From NCBI RefSeq assembly GCF_913773995.1, contig NZ_CAJYES010000245.1:1-64000 (forward strand): 64,000 nt of DNA. Direction: 5' to 3'. This document shows positions 1-9,170 of this stretch, piece after piece; positions within the stretch are counted from its first letter, which is position 1; each line of letters opens with the position of its first letter. Both the position numbers and the translations under genes were made by a program. Origin of the DNA: an uncultured Pseudacidovorax sp. (GTDB lineage: Bacteria > Pseudomonadota > Gammaproteobacteria > Burkholderiales > Burkholderiaceae_C). The notes below the pieces were generated by a model, which saw only the letters and a program-made list of their open reading frames with translations, did no database searches and was not told the origin of the DNA.

Positions 1-688
1 CGACGACATGCCGCCGCAGGACATGCCGCCGCCGGCCACCGAGCCGCCCGCCTTCCGCCAGGATGCCGCCCCGGCCGCGCCCGTGCGCCGTGCCGCGACC
101 GACGCACCGCGTGGGGCCGCGCCCGCCCCATCGTCGCGAAGCAGCGCCGCACCCGCCGTGCGCATCGAGCCGGCCCAACGCCTGTACCTGCCGCCGGGTG
201 CCGGCGGCGATGCGCCCGCACCCCGCGGCTGGCTGGTATTGGTCGACATGCCGCCCGGCCCCGATGGCCGCCATGGCGCCGCCTTCGCCGGCGATGCCGG
301 CCGCCTGCTCGACCAGATGCTGCGCGCTCTGCGTCTGCACGCTGGCCCTGCGCCCGTGCACCTGCAGCGCGTGCACCGTCCCGCGCCAGGCGTGCCGCAA
401 GGCGAGGACGACGAGCCCTTCGAGGCCGGCTTCGACCATGCCTGCCGCGAACTCGCGCCGCGCATGGTGCTGGCGCTGGGCCCGCTGGCGGCGCAGCAGC
501 TGCTCGGCGCCCAGCCGCTGGGCCGGCTGCGGGCCCAGGTCGGCCGCTGCGCCGACGGCCGCACTGCCGTGGTCGCCAGCTATGCGCCGGCCTACCTGCT
601 GCGCACCCCGGCCGACAAGGCACGCGCCTGGGCCGACCTGTGCCTGGCGGCGGCCGAGTTCGAGCGCCTGGCCGCCGCAGCCGGTTGA
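1..688 (+). CDS. Degenerate uracil-DNA glycosylase-like protein (5' partial)
   Basis: The reading frame is open to the left window edge, so the N-terminus is probably outside; the first Met is at position 8. The first 50 visible residues are low-complexity Pro/Ala-rich. The rest follows the family 4 uracil-DNA glycosylase fold: a counterpart of motif 1 around residue 80 ending in AGRLLDQML, a core segment [15 protein letters not shown], and a C-terminal motif [12 protein letters not shown]. In active enzymes motif 1 begins GEAPG and motif 2 begins HPxxLLR. Here they read VDMPPG and APAYLLR, so the key acidic/Gly residues and the His are gone. Only one of the four iron-sulfur cysteines seems present (in HACRELAP). 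I infer a non-catalytic paralogue. It lies just upstream of pyrF on the same strand. Confidence 0.6.
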   Translation, partial: DDMPPQDMPPPATEPPAFRQDAAPAAPVRRAATDAPRGAAPAPSSRSSAAPAVRIEPAQRLYLPPGAGGDAPAPRGWLVLVDMPPGPDGRHGAAFAGDAGRLLDQMLRALRLHAGPAPVHLQRVHRPAPGVPQGEDDEPFEAGFDHACRELAPRMVLALGPLAAQQLLGAQPLGRLRAQVGRCADGRTAVVASYAPAYLLRTPADKARAWADLCLAAAEFERLAAAAG

Positions 689-772
689 GCGCACGGCGCG
701 CGGCGCCGCAGCCCGCAGGCCGCCCCCCGCGCGGGCGCCCGGCGCCGGCACAGCCGACCCGAGGGCGCCTCC

Positions 773-778
773 TAGAAT
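773..778 (+). promoter_or_regulatory. Possible -10 box of pyrF
   Basis: TAGAAT lies nine bases before the pyrF ATG, which would give a very short leader. No convincing -35 element is seen 17 bases upstream, so this rests on the -10 match alone. Confidence 0.3.
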
Positions 779-786
779 CGCGCCCC

Positions 787-1614
787 ATGTCTTTCCTCGA
801 TCAGCTGCAGGCCGCGCAGCGCCAGAACCGCTCCATGCTGTGCGTGGGGCTGGACCCGGAGCCCTCCCGCTTTCCTGACGGCATGAAGGGCGATGCCAGC
901 CGCATCTACGACTTCTGCGCCGCCATCGTCGAGGCCACGGCCGACCTGGTGATCGCCTTCAAGCCGCAGATCGCCTACTTCGCGGCGCACCGCGCCGAGG
1001 ACCAGCTGGAGCGCCTGATGGCCCACATGCGGGCCGTGGCTCCGCAGGTGCCGGTCATCCTCGATGCCAAGCGCGGCGACATCGGCTCCACCGCCGAGCA
1101 GTACGCGGCCGAGGCCTTCGAGCGCTACGGCGCCGACGCCGTGACGCTGTCGCCCTTCATGGGCTTCGATTCCGTCTCGCCCTACCTGCGCTATCCCGAC
1201 AAGGGCGCCTTCCTGCTGTGCCGCACCAGCAACCCCGGCGGCGCCGACCTGCAGGGCCAGCGCCTGGCCGACGTGCCGGGCCAGCCGCTGCTGTACGAGC
1301 ATGTGGCCGCGCTGGCGCAAGGGCCGTGGAACCTCAACGGCCAGCTCGGCCTGGTGGTGGGTGCGACCTATCCGCAGGAGATCCGCCGCGTGCGCGAGCT
1401 CGCGCCGACGGTCCCGCTGCTGATCCCCGGCGTGGGTGCCCAGGGCGGCGATGCCGTCGCCACCGTGCGCGCCGGCTGGCGCGAGGACGCGCCGATCATC
1501 GTCAACTCCTCCCGCGCCATCTGCTACGCCAGCAGCGGCCCCGACTTCGCCGCCGCCGCCCGTCGCGAAGCCGAGCGCACGCGGGACGTGCTGGAAGCGG
1601 CCAAGCAGGGCTGA
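787..1614 (+). CDS. pyrF: Orotidine 5'-phosphate decarboxylase, type 2 (PyrF)
   Basis: This enzyme decarboxylates OMP to UMP, the last step of de novo pyrimidine synthesis, in the cytoplasm. The product is 275 residues, the usual size of the longer type-2 OMP decarboxylases. The catalytic signature DAKRGDI (D93, K95, D98) is intact, as are the N-terminal VGLDP substrate segment and the late PGVGAQGGD phosphate-binding loop. The frame stays open upstream to 640, but the ATG at 787 gives the conserved N-terminus MSFLDQL, so the upstream part is not used. It is convergent with the EAL gene, and a repeat hairpin fills the 44-base gap. Confidence 0.97.
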   Translation: MSFLDQLQAAQRQNRSMLCVGLDPEPSRFPDGMKGDASRIYDFCAAIVEATADLVIAFKPQIAYFAAHRAEDQLERLMAHMRAVAPQVPVILDAKRGDIGSTAEQYAAEAFERYGADAVTLSPFMGFDSVSPYLRYPDKGAFLLCRTSNPGGADLQGQRLADVPGQPLLYEHVAALAQGPWNLNGQLGLVVGATYPQEIRRVRELAPTVPLLIPGVGAQGGDAVATVRAGWREDAPIIVNSSRAICYASSGPDFAAAARREAERTRDVLEAAKQG

Positions 1615-1618
1615 GTTC

Positions 1619-1650
1619 GCGGGGAGCCGCGAAGCGGCATGGGGGGTGAC
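1619..1650. repeat. Partial copy of intergenic repeat family B, hairpin between convergent genes
   Basis: A GCCGC-GAA-GCGGC hairpin (1626-1638) followed by ATGGGGGGTG sits between the convergent stops of pyrF and the EAL gene. Nearly the same block recurs at 39318-39346, again between convergent genes, so it may act as a bidirectional terminator. Confidence 0.6.
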
Positions 1651-1658
1651 TCTCTAGG

Positions 1659-3194
1659 TCATGCCGTGAACAGATGCGAAGCCTCCACCGGCTTGCTGAA
1701 CAGCCACCCCTGCGCCAGCGCATCGGGCGCCAGGGTGTGGAAGTAGGCGGCCTGCTGCTCTTCCTCGATGCCCTCCACCACCATGGTCAGGCCCAGCACC
1801 TCGGCCATCACCACGATCTGCGGTGCGATGGTGTCCTGGTCGCTCTGGTCGTGCAGCGCCTGCATGAAGGTGCGGTTGATCTTGATGGCGTCCACCCGCA
1901 GTCGCGACAGGTACGACAGGCTCGAATAGTCGGTGCCGAAGTCGTCGATGTAGACCTTGTGCCCCGCCTCGCGCACGCGGGCGATGACGCGGCTGAGCTC
2001 GCGGCTGTTGGCCGTGGTGCGCTCCGTGAGCTCCAGCCCGATGCTGCAGGCCTGCAGCCGCGCGGCCTGCAGCCGTGACGACAGGAAGGGCAGGAAGCCG
2101 CTGTCCATCAGGTCGTCGGCCGAGACGTTGACCGTGACCTGGAAGTCGGGCCGTCGGCGCAACCCGTCGCCCAGGTCTTCCAGCACGCGGCTGATCACGA
2201 AGCGGGTGACCTGGCCGATCATGCCGTTGCGCTCGGCCTCGCTGATGAAGGCGTCGGGACTCACCGGCTTGCCGGTGGCATCGGTCCAGCGCAGCAGTGC
2301 TTCGGCGCCCACGCGGCGGCGATCGGACAGGCGAACGATGGGTTGGTAGACCACGCGCAACTCGCCGCTGCGCATGGCCAGCAGCAACTGGCGGCTGAGC
2401 GAGCGGGAGCGCCCCATGAAGGCGCTGGCGGCGAAGCCACCGCTCAGGCCCAGCAACAGGCCGAAAGCGCCCATCTCCAGCATCACGGGCGAACCCCAAA
2501 CGCCCTGCGGCGCCCGCAGTGCCGCCACGATGCAGCCGATGTAGGCATGCAGGCAGCGCACCTCGTAGCGATGCCCGTTGAAGGTGAGGGACCCTTCGGT
2601 GCCGGAGACGCGCTCCAGGCCCTGCAGCGCCGGCGTGTTGGTGTACAGCAGCCGCCCCACGTCGCCGTCCTTGGCCACCAGGGCGAAATCCAGCCGCGGA
2701 TCGGCCAGGTCGATGAAGGTGCGCGCATGGATGGAGACCATGGCATTGCCTTCGCGGATCACCATCGAGCGACTGTCGGGCGCGCCCAGCTCGGCCACGT
2801 TGAAGGAGATGCGCCGCCCGCCCGCGCCGGCCAGGTCCACGCGCGGAGGCGGCGTCGGCGGGTCCACCCGGCCCACGATCGAGCTGCAGACCACCTGACC
2901 GTTCTCCAGGCGCGCGGCGGCCTTGAGGAAGCGGCTGTTGAGAATGAGGGAGCGCAGGCGCGCGATGTCCTCGGGCCCGCATGCGGCCGAGGCGGCGTGG
3001 ATGGCCTCGATGGCCTCGACCGCCTCGCCGGTGATCCGGCGGGCCAGATTGACGTAACTGTCGGCCAGTTCGCCGGCCTGCTCGGCCCGGTCGCGCTGCA
3101 CGGACCAGTAGCCGAAGGCCAGGCACAACACCACGGCCAGCACCGCCCCACCGGACATGCAGAGAACATGGCGCGTCAGTGGCTTTCTGAACAT
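1659..3194 (-). CDS. Cyclic-di-GMP phosphodiesterase, CSS-motif sensor plus EAL domain
   Basis: The 511-residue inner-membrane protein should hydrolyse c-di-GMP. An N-terminal membrane segment (about residues 12-32) precedes a periplasmic CSS-motif sensor domain with the paired cysteines (CGPED and VVCSS), a second membrane segment near residue 240, and a C-terminal EAL domain. The EAL signature AEALLRW, the IDDFGTDYSSL loop, VVEGIE and the QGWLFSKP end are all present, so it looks catalytically competent and has no GGDEF partner domain. In the CSS-EAL family, DsbA/B-dependent redox state of the periplasmic cysteines controls activity. The start at 3194 gives MFRKPLTRH before the membrane helix; an upstream extension to 3404 has no domain support. 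Confidence 0.9.
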   Translation of the reverse strand: MFRKPLTRHVLCMSGGAVLAVVLCLAFGYWSVQRDRAEQAGELADSYVNLARRITGEAVEAIEAIHAASAACGPEDIARLRSLILNSRFLKAAARLENGQVVCSSIVGRVDPPTPPPRVDLAGAGGRRISFNVAELGAPDSRSMVIREGNAMVSIHARTFIDLADPRLDFALVAKDGDVGRLLYTNTPALQGLERVSGTEGSLTFNGHRYEVRCLHAYIGCIVAALRAPQGVWGSPVMLEMGAFGLLLGLSGGFAASAFMGRSRSLSRQLLLAMRSGELRVVYQPIVRLSDRRRVGAEALLRWTDATGKPVSPDAFISEAERNGMIGQVTRFVISRVLEDLGDGLRRRPDFQVTVNVSADDLMDSGFLPFLSSRLQAARLQACSIGLELTERTTANSRELSRVIARVREAGHKVYIDDFGTDYSSLSYLSRLRVDAIKINRTFMQALHDQSDQDTIAPQIVVMAEVLGLTMVVEGIEEEQQAAYFHTLAPDALAQGWLFSKPVEASHLFTA

Positions 3195-3327
3195 GGGCGC
3201 GGGCAAGGGGGACGGCCGCAGGACCGTCGTCTGGAAAAAGCGCGAGTATCGCCGGGGCTGGCGCCTCTCTGCGCGACGGCCGACTGCCTTGTGGGGGGGG
3301 CCGTTGCAGCGATGCCGCAGCGGCCGG

Positions 3328-4191
3328 TCAGCCGGCGCTGCGGGCGCCCAGACGCGTCGAGATGTCCGCCGCCGCCTCGCGCAGGGCCTTCGCCAGCCGG
3401 CCATCCCAGCGCGTGTCGAAGACGGCGGAGGCGCCGATGGCCGTCAGCGCGATGACGATGCGCCCGGCGGCATCGAAGACCGGCGCGGCCATGGCACTGA
3501 TCCCGGGCAGCACCTCCCCTTCGGAACGCGACAGGCCGCGCTTGCGCACCTCACGCAGCTGGACCTCGAAGGCGGCCCAGTCGGGCAGCGGCGGCGGCGC
3601 GGGCATGCCGGCCTCGGCGTCGGCGCGGCCCTGCTGGACGCGGGCGCGTTCGGCCTCCAGCGCAGCGCGCACCACGGCCTCGTCGAGATAGGCTCCGAAC
3701 AACCGGCCCGATGCGGTGCCCGTGAGCGAGAACACCGTGCCGTGGCGCATGGCCACATGCACCGCCGCGGGCGACTCGGCCGTGCGCACGATGGTGGCCC
3801 CGCGCTCGCCCCACACCGCCAGGGCCATCGTGTGGCCCGTGCGGCGCGCCAGCGCCTCGATCACCGGCGCGGCCAGTTGCACCGGGTTGGTCTGCGCCAT
3901 GGCGATCAGCCCCAGCTGCAGTGCCAGCGGGCCGAGCTGGTAGTGGCCGGTGGCACCGTCCTGCTCGATCAGGCCCAGGCGCCCGAAGCTCACCACATAA
4001 GGATGCGCCTTGGCAGGCGTCATGCCGGCCTCCTGCGCCAGCACCTTCAACGGCATCGGCCGGCCGGTGTGCACCAGTGCCTGCAGCAACTGCCCACCCA
4101 CCTCGATGCTCTGGATGCCGCGCTGCACGCCGCGTTCGCCGTCTTCCGCCATGGCCCGCCTGAATTCGCTGATTTGTAAATCGTTAGACAT
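3328..4191 (-). CDS. IclR-family transcriptional regulator, divergent from hmgA
   Basis: The 287-residue protein has an N-terminal winged helix-turn-helix (about residues 25-85, with MPLKVLAQEAGMTPAKAHPY as recognition region) and a C-terminal IclR effector-binding domain. It is transcribed away from hmgA across a 135-base gap that holds a perfect GTTCG-N7-CGAAC palindrome. IclR proteins commonly control adjacent aromatic catabolic genes, so control of hmgA-bug-fahA is the natural inference, with homogentisate or a related metabolite as possible ligand. The ATG at 4191 has only a weak ribosome binding site. Confidence 0.88.
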   Translation of the reverse strand: MSNDLQISEFRRAMAEDGERGVQRGIQSIEVGGQLLQALVHTGRPMPLKVLAQEAGMTPAKAHPYVVSFGRLGLIEQDGATGHYQLGPLALQLGLIAMAQTNPVQLAAPVIEALARRTGHTMALAVWGERGATIVRTAESPAAVHVAMRHGTVFSLTGTASGRLFGAYLDEAVVRAALEAERARVQQGRADAEAGMPAPPPLPDWAAFEVQLREVRKRGLSRSEGEVLPGISAMAAPVFDAAGRIVIALTAIGASAVFDTRWDGRLAKALREAAADISTRLGARSAG

Positions 4192-4221
4192 TACCAGATG
4201 CCCGGCCTACACTGGCCACCA

Positions 4222-4238
4222 GTTCGGCATAGTCGAAC
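4222..4238. promoter_or_regulatory. Candidate IclR operator, GTTCG-N7-CGAAC
   Basis: A perfect five-base inverted repeat spaced by seven bases lies 31-47 bases before the IclR ATG and about 90 bases before hmgA. It contains the TTCG/CGAA half-sites also seen in the candidate operators at 9177-9189 and 19926-19938, which have a five-base spacer. Binding is inferred from position and symmetry. Confidence 0.5.
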
Positions 4239-4326
4239 GCATTTCACTAAAACCAATTGGAGCCAACCCCGGACGGACGCGCACTTTGTGGTGTGAGGCC
4301 GGCCCGTCCCACTTGCGAGGATTTCC

Positions 4327-5652
4327 ATGACCGCCTCCGACACCTCTTCCTCCCTGCGCTACCAGAGCGGCTTCGGCAACGAATACGCCACCGAGGCCGT
4401 GGCCGGCGCGCTGCCCCAGGGCCGCAACAGCCCGCAGCGCGCGCCGCTGCAGCTGTACCCGGAACTGATCTCCGGCACCGCCTTCACGGCACCGCGCCAC
4501 CAGAACCGCCGCAGCTGGCTGTACCGTCGCCAGCCCAGCGTGGTGGCCGGCCGCTACCAGGCCTGGGCCCAGCCGCTGTGGACCACCGGCGGCGACCGGG
4601 CCGCTGCGCTGGCCCCCGAGCCGCTGCGCTGGCACCCGATCCCCTTCGAGGCTGGCGTGGAAGCCGACTTCGTCGAAGGCATGCGCACCCTGGCCGCCAA
4701 CGGCGACGCCGATGCGCAGACGGGCGTGGCCGCCCACGTGTACCTGGCCACGAAGTCGATGGACCGCCGCGCCTTCGTGAATGCGGACGGCGAGCTGCTG
4801 GTGGTGCCGCAGCAGGGGCGCCTTCGCATCACCACCGAGCTGGGCGTGCTCGACGTGAAGCCGGGCGAGATCGCCCTGCTGCCGCGCGGCCTGGCCTTCA
4901 AGGTGGCGCTGCCCGACACCGAGGCCGGCGCCGGCCCGTCGCGCGGCTACGTGTGCGAGAACTACGGCGCGCAGTTCCGCCTGCCGGAGCTGGGGCCCAT
5001 CGGCTCCAACGGCCTGGCCAATCCGCGCGACTTCCAGGCGCCCGTGGCGGCCTATGAAGACGCGGCCGGCCCCTACGAACTCATCAAGAAATTCGGCGGC
5101 CGCTTCTGGCGCGCGCCGGCCAGCAACACACCCTTCAACGTGGTGGCCTGGCACGGCAACCTGGCGCCGGTGAAGTACGACACGGTCAACTTCATGACCA
5201 TCGGCTCGATCAGCTTCGACCATCCCGATCCGTCCATCTTCACGGTGCTCACCTCGCCCAGCGACACGCCGGGCACCGCCAACTGCGACTTCGTGATCTT
5301 CCCGCCGCGCTGGCTGGTCATGGAGGACACCTTCCGTCCGCCCTGGTACCACCGCAACCTGATGAGCGAGTTCATGGGCCTGGTGTATGGCGAATACGAC
5401 GCCAAGCCGGGCGGCTTCAAGCCCGGCGGCGCCAGCCTGCACAACGCCATGGTGCCGCACGGTCCCGACGAAGAGGCCTTCGAGAAGGCCTCCAGCGCCA
5501 ACCTGCAGCCGCAGAAGCTGGACAACACGCTGGCCTTCATGTTCGAGAGCCGCTACCGTTTCGTGCCCACCGCCTTCGCGATGGAGACCGCCCCGCTGGA
5601 CCACGACTACGCCGACTGCTGGGCGGGCCTGAAGGACCAATTCAAAGCATGA
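4327..5652 (+). CDS. hmgA: Homogentisate 1,2-dioxygenase
   Basis: This non-heme iron enzyme opens the ring of homogentisate to maleylacetoacetate in tyrosine/phenylalanine degradation. The 441 residues match the family length. The N-terminal [13 protein letters not shown] and the [20 protein letters not shown] region are diagnostic, and the iron ligands are visible as H342, E348 (YHRNLMSEF) and H378 (VPHGPDEE). It is followed by a Bug receptor overlapping by four bases and then fahA. No maleylacetoacetate isomerase gene lies in the cluster, so that step must be encoded elsewhere or occur without it. Confidence 0.97.
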   Translation: MTASDTSSSLRYQSGFGNEYATEAVAGALPQGRNSPQRAPLQLYPELISGTAFTAPRHQNRRSWLYRRQPSVVAGRYQAWAQPLWTTGGDRAAALAPEPLRWHPIPFEAGVEADFVEGMRTLAANGDADAQTGVAAHVYLATKSMDRRAFVNADGELLVVPQQGRLRITTELGVLDVKPGEIALLPRGLAFKVALPDTEAGAGPSRGYVCENYGAQFRLPELGPIGSNGLANPRDFQAPVAAYEDAAGPYELIKKFGGRFWRAPASNTPFNVVAWHGNLAPVKYDTVNFMTIGSISFDHPDPSIFTVLTSPSDTPGTANCDFVIFPPRWLVMEDTFRPPWYHRNLMSEFMGLVYGEYDAKPGGFKPGGASLHNAMVPHGPDEEAFEKASSANLQPQKLDNTLAFMFESRYRFVPTAFAMETAPLDHDYADCWAGLKDQFKA

Positions 5653-6710
5653 ACAAGCTCCCCCCCGTTTCTTGCTCCCACCGCGCAAGCCGATCCCCCC
5701 TCAAGGGGGCGCCGCCAGCGGCCCGGCGAAGCCGGTTCCGCGGCGTCTCCCGCATTGGAGCCGCATGCGTACTGGGCATCGGCGCGGTGCTTGGCGGTCA
5801 GGCTCAGGCGGCCGACTTCCCCTCCAAGCCGATCCGCTTCATCGTGCCCTACACCGCCGGCGGCACCACCGACCTCGTGGCGCGCACCGTCGGTCAGCGC
5901 GTGGCCGAGAAGCTGGGCCAGCCGGTGGTCATCGACAACCGCGGCGGCGCGGGCGGCAACATCGGCATGGACGTGGTGGCCAAAGCCCCGGCCGACGGCT
6001 ACACCATCGGCTTCGGCGCCATCTCCACCAACGCGCTGAATCCGCACATCTACAAGTCGGTGCCCTTCGACCCCCGCAAGGACTTCACCGCCATCGGCCT
6101 GCTGGGCACCTCGACCATCGTGCTCGAAGTGCCGACCAGCTCGCCCATCAAGTCGGTGCCCGAGCTGATCGCCGCCGCGAAGAAGACGCCCGGCCTGCCC
6201 TACGCCACGGCGGGCGCCGGCACCTCGATGAACCTGGCCGGCGTGCTGTTCGCGCAGATGACGGGCACGCAGCTCACGCACGTGGCCTACAAGGGCAGCG
6301 GCCCGGCCATCACCGACCTGCTGGGCGGTACGGTGGGCGTGATGTTCGACAACCTGCCGGCCTCGCTGCCGCACATCCAGGCCGGCAAGCTGCGCGCGCT
6401 GGCGGTGGCCGGGCCGACGCGCTCGCCTTCGCTGCCCGACGTGCCGACCATCGCCGAGACGGGCCTGAAGGGTTATGCGCTGGAGCCCTGGTTCGGCGTC
6501 TACGGCCCGGCCAACCTGCCGCCGGCCATCGTCAAGACGCTCAACCAGGCCTTCGCCGAAGCCCTGGCCGAACCCGCGGTGCGCGACAAGCTGCTGCACG
6601 CCGGCTTCACGCCGCGCGCCAGCACGGCCGAGGAACTGGCCGCGCTCACGCAGTCCGAATACCAACGCCTCGGCGAGGTGGCCCGCAAGGCGGGCATGAC
6701 CGCCGACTGA
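5649..6710 (+). CDS. Bug/TctC-type periplasmic solute-binding protein with repeat-derived N-terminus
   Basis: The mature part has the Bug signatures: [42 protein letters not shown] and the [10 protein letters not shown] segment. Bug proteins bind organic acids in the periplasm; classically they feed TctAB permeases, but none is nearby. The 353 residues are about 25 longer than the other Bug proteins here. The excess is a basic leader of about 34 residues (MNKLPPVSC...) encoded by an intergenic repeat of family B. The hydrophobic core [12 protein letters not shown] and an AQA cleavage site remain. The ATG overlaps the hmgA stop by four bases; no other ATG or GTG start lies in frame between the repeat and the mature part. 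It may be translated with an unusual signal peptide or be impaired. Confidence 0.8.
   Translation: MNKLPPVSCSHRASRSPLKGAPPAARRSRFRGVSRIGAACVLGIGAVLGGQAQAADFPSKPIRFIVPYTAGGTTDLVARTVGQRVAEKLGQPVVIDNRGGAGGNIGMDVVAKAPADGYTIGFGAISTNALNPHIYKSVPFDPRKDFTAIGLLGTSTIVLEVPTSSPIKSVPELIAAAKKTPGLPYATAGAGTSMNLAGVLFAQMTGTQLTHVAYKGSGPAITDLLGGTVGVMFDNLPASLPHIQAGKLRALAVAGPTRSPSLPDVPTIAETGLKGYALEPWFGVYGPANLPPAIVKTLNQAFAEALAEPAVRDKLLHAGFTPRASTAEELAALTQSEYQRLGEVARKAGMTAD
5668..5752. repeat. Intergenic repeat family B copy inside the bug reading frame
   Basis: The block centred on CCCCTCAAGGGGGCGC followed by AAGCCGGTTCCGCGG matches, on the other strand, the repeat at 12923-13002. Here it lies within translated sequence, encoding the leader of the Bug protein. 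It joins hmgA to the receptor gene. Confidence 0.65.
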
Positions 6711-6733
6711 CACCCGCACCACCTTCTTCTGCC

Positions 6734-8005
6734 ATGACCCTTCTCGACAAGACCCACAACCCCCACCTGCGCAGCTGGGTGGAATCCGCCAACGTGGCGG
6801 GCTGCGACTTCCCGATCCAGAACCTGCCCTTCGGCCGCTTCCGCCGAGCCGGCAGCAGCGACACGAGCCTGCGCATCGGCGTCGCCATCGGCGACCAGGT
6901 GCTGGACCTGCGCGCCGCCGGCCTGGTGGACCATGACGACATGAATGCGCTGATGGCCGCCGCGCCCGCCGAGCGCGTGGCGCTGCGCCAGCGCCTGTCC
7001 GACGGCCTGGCCCAGGGCAGCACGCAGAAGGCCGCCTGGGCCGCGGCGCTGGTGCCGCAGTCGGCCTGCGAACTCGCGGTGCCCTGCAAGGTGGGCGACT
7101 ACACCGACTTCTACACGAGCGTGCACCACGCCACCAACATCGGCCGCCAGTTCCGCCCGGACAACCCGCTGCTGCCCAACTACAAGTGGGTGCCCATCGG
7201 CTACCACGGCCGCGCCAGCTCGATCATTCCGAGCGGCACCGCCTTCAAGCGCCCGCGGGGCCAGACCAAGGCGCCCGACGCCGCCGAACCCAGCTTCGGC
7301 CCCTGCAAGCGGCTGGACTACGAGCTGGAGCTCGCCTGGTTCATCGGACAGGGCAATGCACTGGGTGAGCCCGTGGCCATCGACCAGGCCGAGGGCCACC
7401 TCTTCGGCGTGGCTCTCTTTAACGACTGGTCGGCGCGCGACATCCAGGCCTGGGAATACCAGCCGCTGGGCCCCTTCCTGTCGAAGAACTTCGGCTCCAC
7501 CGTCTCGCCGTGGATCGTGACCATGGAGGCGCTGGCGCCCTTTCGCGCGCCCTTCAGCCGGCCCGAGGGCGACCCGCAGCCGCTGCCCTACCTGGACGGC
7601 GCCGCCAACCGCGCGCACGGCCACATCGACATGCAGCTGGAGGTGCTGATCCAGACCGCCAAGATGCGCGCCGACGGCCAGGCGCCCACGCGCCTGTCGC
7701 TCGGCAAGCTCAAGGAAGCGGCCTACTGGACGCCGGCGCAGCTGGTGGCCCACCACACGGTCAACGGCTGCAATCTGCAGCCCGGCGACCTGATGGGCTC
7801 GGGCACGCTGTCGGGCCCGTCGCTGGACACCGCCGGCTCCCTGGCCGAGATGAGCGTGGGCGGCAAGCAGCCGATCACCTTGCCCAACGGCGAGCAGCGC
7901 ACCTTCCTGCAGGACGGCGACACGCTGATCCTGCGCGGCTGGTGCGAGCGCGAAGGTGCGGTGCGCATCGGCCTGGGCGAAGCGAGCGGCACCGTGCTCG
8001 CCTGA
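6734..8005 (+). CDS. fahA: Fumarylacetoacetase
   Basis: This enzyme hydrolyses fumarylacetoacetate to fumarate and acetoacetate, the last step of homogentisate degradation. The product is 423 residues, normal for the family. The metal/catalytic segments are present: YTDFYTSVHHATNIG, YELELAWFIG (Glu-x-Glu), LFNDWSARDIQAWEYQP and the C-terminal GSGTLSGP. The frame is open far upstream (to 5672), but the ATG at 6734 yields the conserved N-terminus. It is 23 bases after the Bug gene and is followed by a strong hairpin terminator, so it is the last gene of the hmgA operon. Confidence 0.96.
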   Translation: MTLLDKTHNPHLRSWVESANVAGCDFPIQNLPFGRFRRAGSSDTSLRIGVAIGDQVLDLRAAGLVDHDDMNALMAAAPAERVALRQRLSDGLAQGSTQKAAWAAALVPQSACELAVPCKVGDYTDFYTSVHHATNIGRQFRPDNPLLPNYKWVPIGYHGRASSIIPSGTAFKRPRGQTKAPDAAEPSFGPCKRLDYELELAWFIGQGNALGEPVAIDQAEGHLFGVALFNDWSARDIQAWEYQPLGPFLSKNFGSTVSPWIVTMEALAPFRAPFSRPEGDPQPLPYLDGAANRAHGHIDMQLEVLIQTAKMRADGQAPTRLSLGKLKEAAYWTPAQLVAHHTVNGCNLQPGDLMGSGTLSGPSLDTAGSLAEMSVGGKQPITLPNGEQRTFLQDGDTLILRGWCEREGAVRIGLGEASGTVLA

Positions 8006-8051
8006 AGGCGGACGATCCCGCGAGCGGCCTGCGTGCCGCTCACCCAAAGAA

Positions 8052-8091
8052 AAGGCCCTGCCCGCATCGCCGCGGCAGGGCCTTCTTCTTT
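8052..8091. terminator. Bidirectional rho-independent terminator after fahA
   Basis: Perfect 11-base arms (AAGGCCCTGCC, 8052-8062, and its complement at 8074-8084) enclose an 11-base loop. They are followed by CTTCTTT on the plus strand and preceded by an A-rich run that serves the minus strand. It separates fahA from the convergent Bug gene. Confidence 0.9.
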
Positions 8092-8120
8092 GCTGTCGCC
8101 GTCCGCGCGCGGGCCGGACC

Positions 8121-9092
8121 TCAATCCACCTTCGCGCCCGAATCCTTCACCAGCTTGCCCCAGCGCGGGATGTCGTCGCGGATCAGCTTGGCGAAGTCGG
8201 CGGCGCTGCTGCCCTGCACGTCGGCGCCCTGGCCCGACAGCTTCTGCTTGAGTGCGGTGTCCTGCAGCGCCTTGTTGATGTCGGTGTTGAGCTTGGCCAC
8301 GATGTCCTTGGGCAGACCGGCCGGGCCCGCGATGCCGAACCAGGTGATGGCCTCGAAGCCCTTGTAGCCGGACTCGGCCACGGTGGGCACCTGCGGCAGG
8401 TCCGCCGCGCGCTGCAGCGAGGTAATCGCCAGCGGATGCATCTTGCCGGACTTGATGTGCGCCTGGAGCGTGGGCACCGAGGACACGTACAGCTGCACCT
8501 GGCCGCTGATCACGTCGGTGATGCCCTGGGCCGCGCCCTTGTACGGAATGTGCGTGAGCTTGATGCCCGCGGCTTTCTGGAAGGACTCCATCGCCAGGTG
8601 CGACACCGTGCCGTTGCCGGACGAGGCGAAGTTGATGCTGTCGGGCTTGGCCTTGGCCGCCTTCACCAGGTCGTCCAGCGTCTTGTAGGGCGTCGCAGTG
8701 CCCGCCACGATGACCAGCGGCGAGGTCGCCACCAGGCTGATCGGCGTCAGGTCCTTCACCGGGTCGTAGGGCAGCTTCGCGTAGAGCGTGGGGTTGATCG
8801 CCAGGTTGCTGGTCTGGCCCAGCACCAGCGTGTAGCCGTCCGGCGCGGCCTTGGCGGCGGCGTCCACGCCCAGGTTGCCGCCGGAGCCCGGCTTGTTGTC
8901 CACCACGAAGTTGTAGCCGTAGCTGGTGAGCTTGTTGGTCAGCTCGCGGGCAATGATGTCGGTGCCGCCGCCGGCCGGGAAGGGCACGACGAGGCGGATG
9001 GGGCGGGAGGGCCAGGTGTCGGCCTGGGCCACGGTGGCGGCGAGGAGGGATGCGGCGGCGAACGCCAGCGCGGCGCGGCGGGATGTCTTCAC
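8121..9092 (-). CDS. Bug/TctC-type solute-binding protein, single-gene unit divergent from IclR
   Basis: The 323-residue secreted protein has a Sec signal peptide (KTSRRAALAFAAASLLAAT, cleaved after AQA) and the Bug motifs VVPFPAGGGTD, VVDNKPGSGGN, APDGYTLVLG and HIPYKGAAQGI. It should bind a carboxylate in the periplasm. A GTG start at 9092 is chosen because GGAGAC stands at the right distance and the signal peptide begins there; a longer frame to 9383 would run through the promoter and the IclR gene. It is divergent from the IclR regulator and driven by the promoter at 9142-9170, a near twin of the promoter of the large operon starting at 19846. Confidence 0.9.
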   Translation of the reverse strand: MKTSRRAALAFAAASLLAATVAQADTWPSRPIRLVVPFPAGGGTDIIARELTNKLTSYGYNFVVDNKPGSGGNLGVDAAAKAAPDGYTLVLGQTSNLAINPTLYAKLPYDPVKDLTPISLVATSPLVIVAGTATPYKTLDDLVKAAKAKPDSINFASSGNGTVSHLAMESFQKAAGIKLTHIPYKGAAQGITDVISGQVQLYVSSVPTLQAHIKSGKMHPLAITSLQRAADLPQVPTVAESGYKGFEAITWFGIAGPAGLPKDIVAKLNTDINKALQDTALKQKLSGQGADVQGSSAADFAKLIRDDIPRWGKLVKDSGAKVD

Positions 9093-9141
9093 GGGTCTGT
9101 CTCCGACTGTGTATTGAACGCAAGGATTGCGTCCGGACCGC

Positions 9142-9170
9142 ACTCTAGGTGGGGGTTTCAATCCATACAA
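9142..9170 (-). promoter_or_regulatory. Sigma-70-type promoter of the Bug gene (twin of 19891-19919)
   Basis: Read on the minus strand: -35 TTGTAT (9165-9170), a 17-base spacer, and -10 TAGAGT (9142-9147). The same -10, the same spacer length and a similar -35 (TTGTGA) occur at 19891-19919. The IclR-type operator sits directly upstream of the -35 in both. Confidence 0.7.

Noticed and set aside
5672-8005. A 777-codon plus-strand frame spanning the Bug gene and fahA
   Set aside because: Only the part from 6734 has homology (fumarylacetoacetase); the upstream part is an out-of-frame shadow of the Bug gene with a random Arg/His-rich composition.
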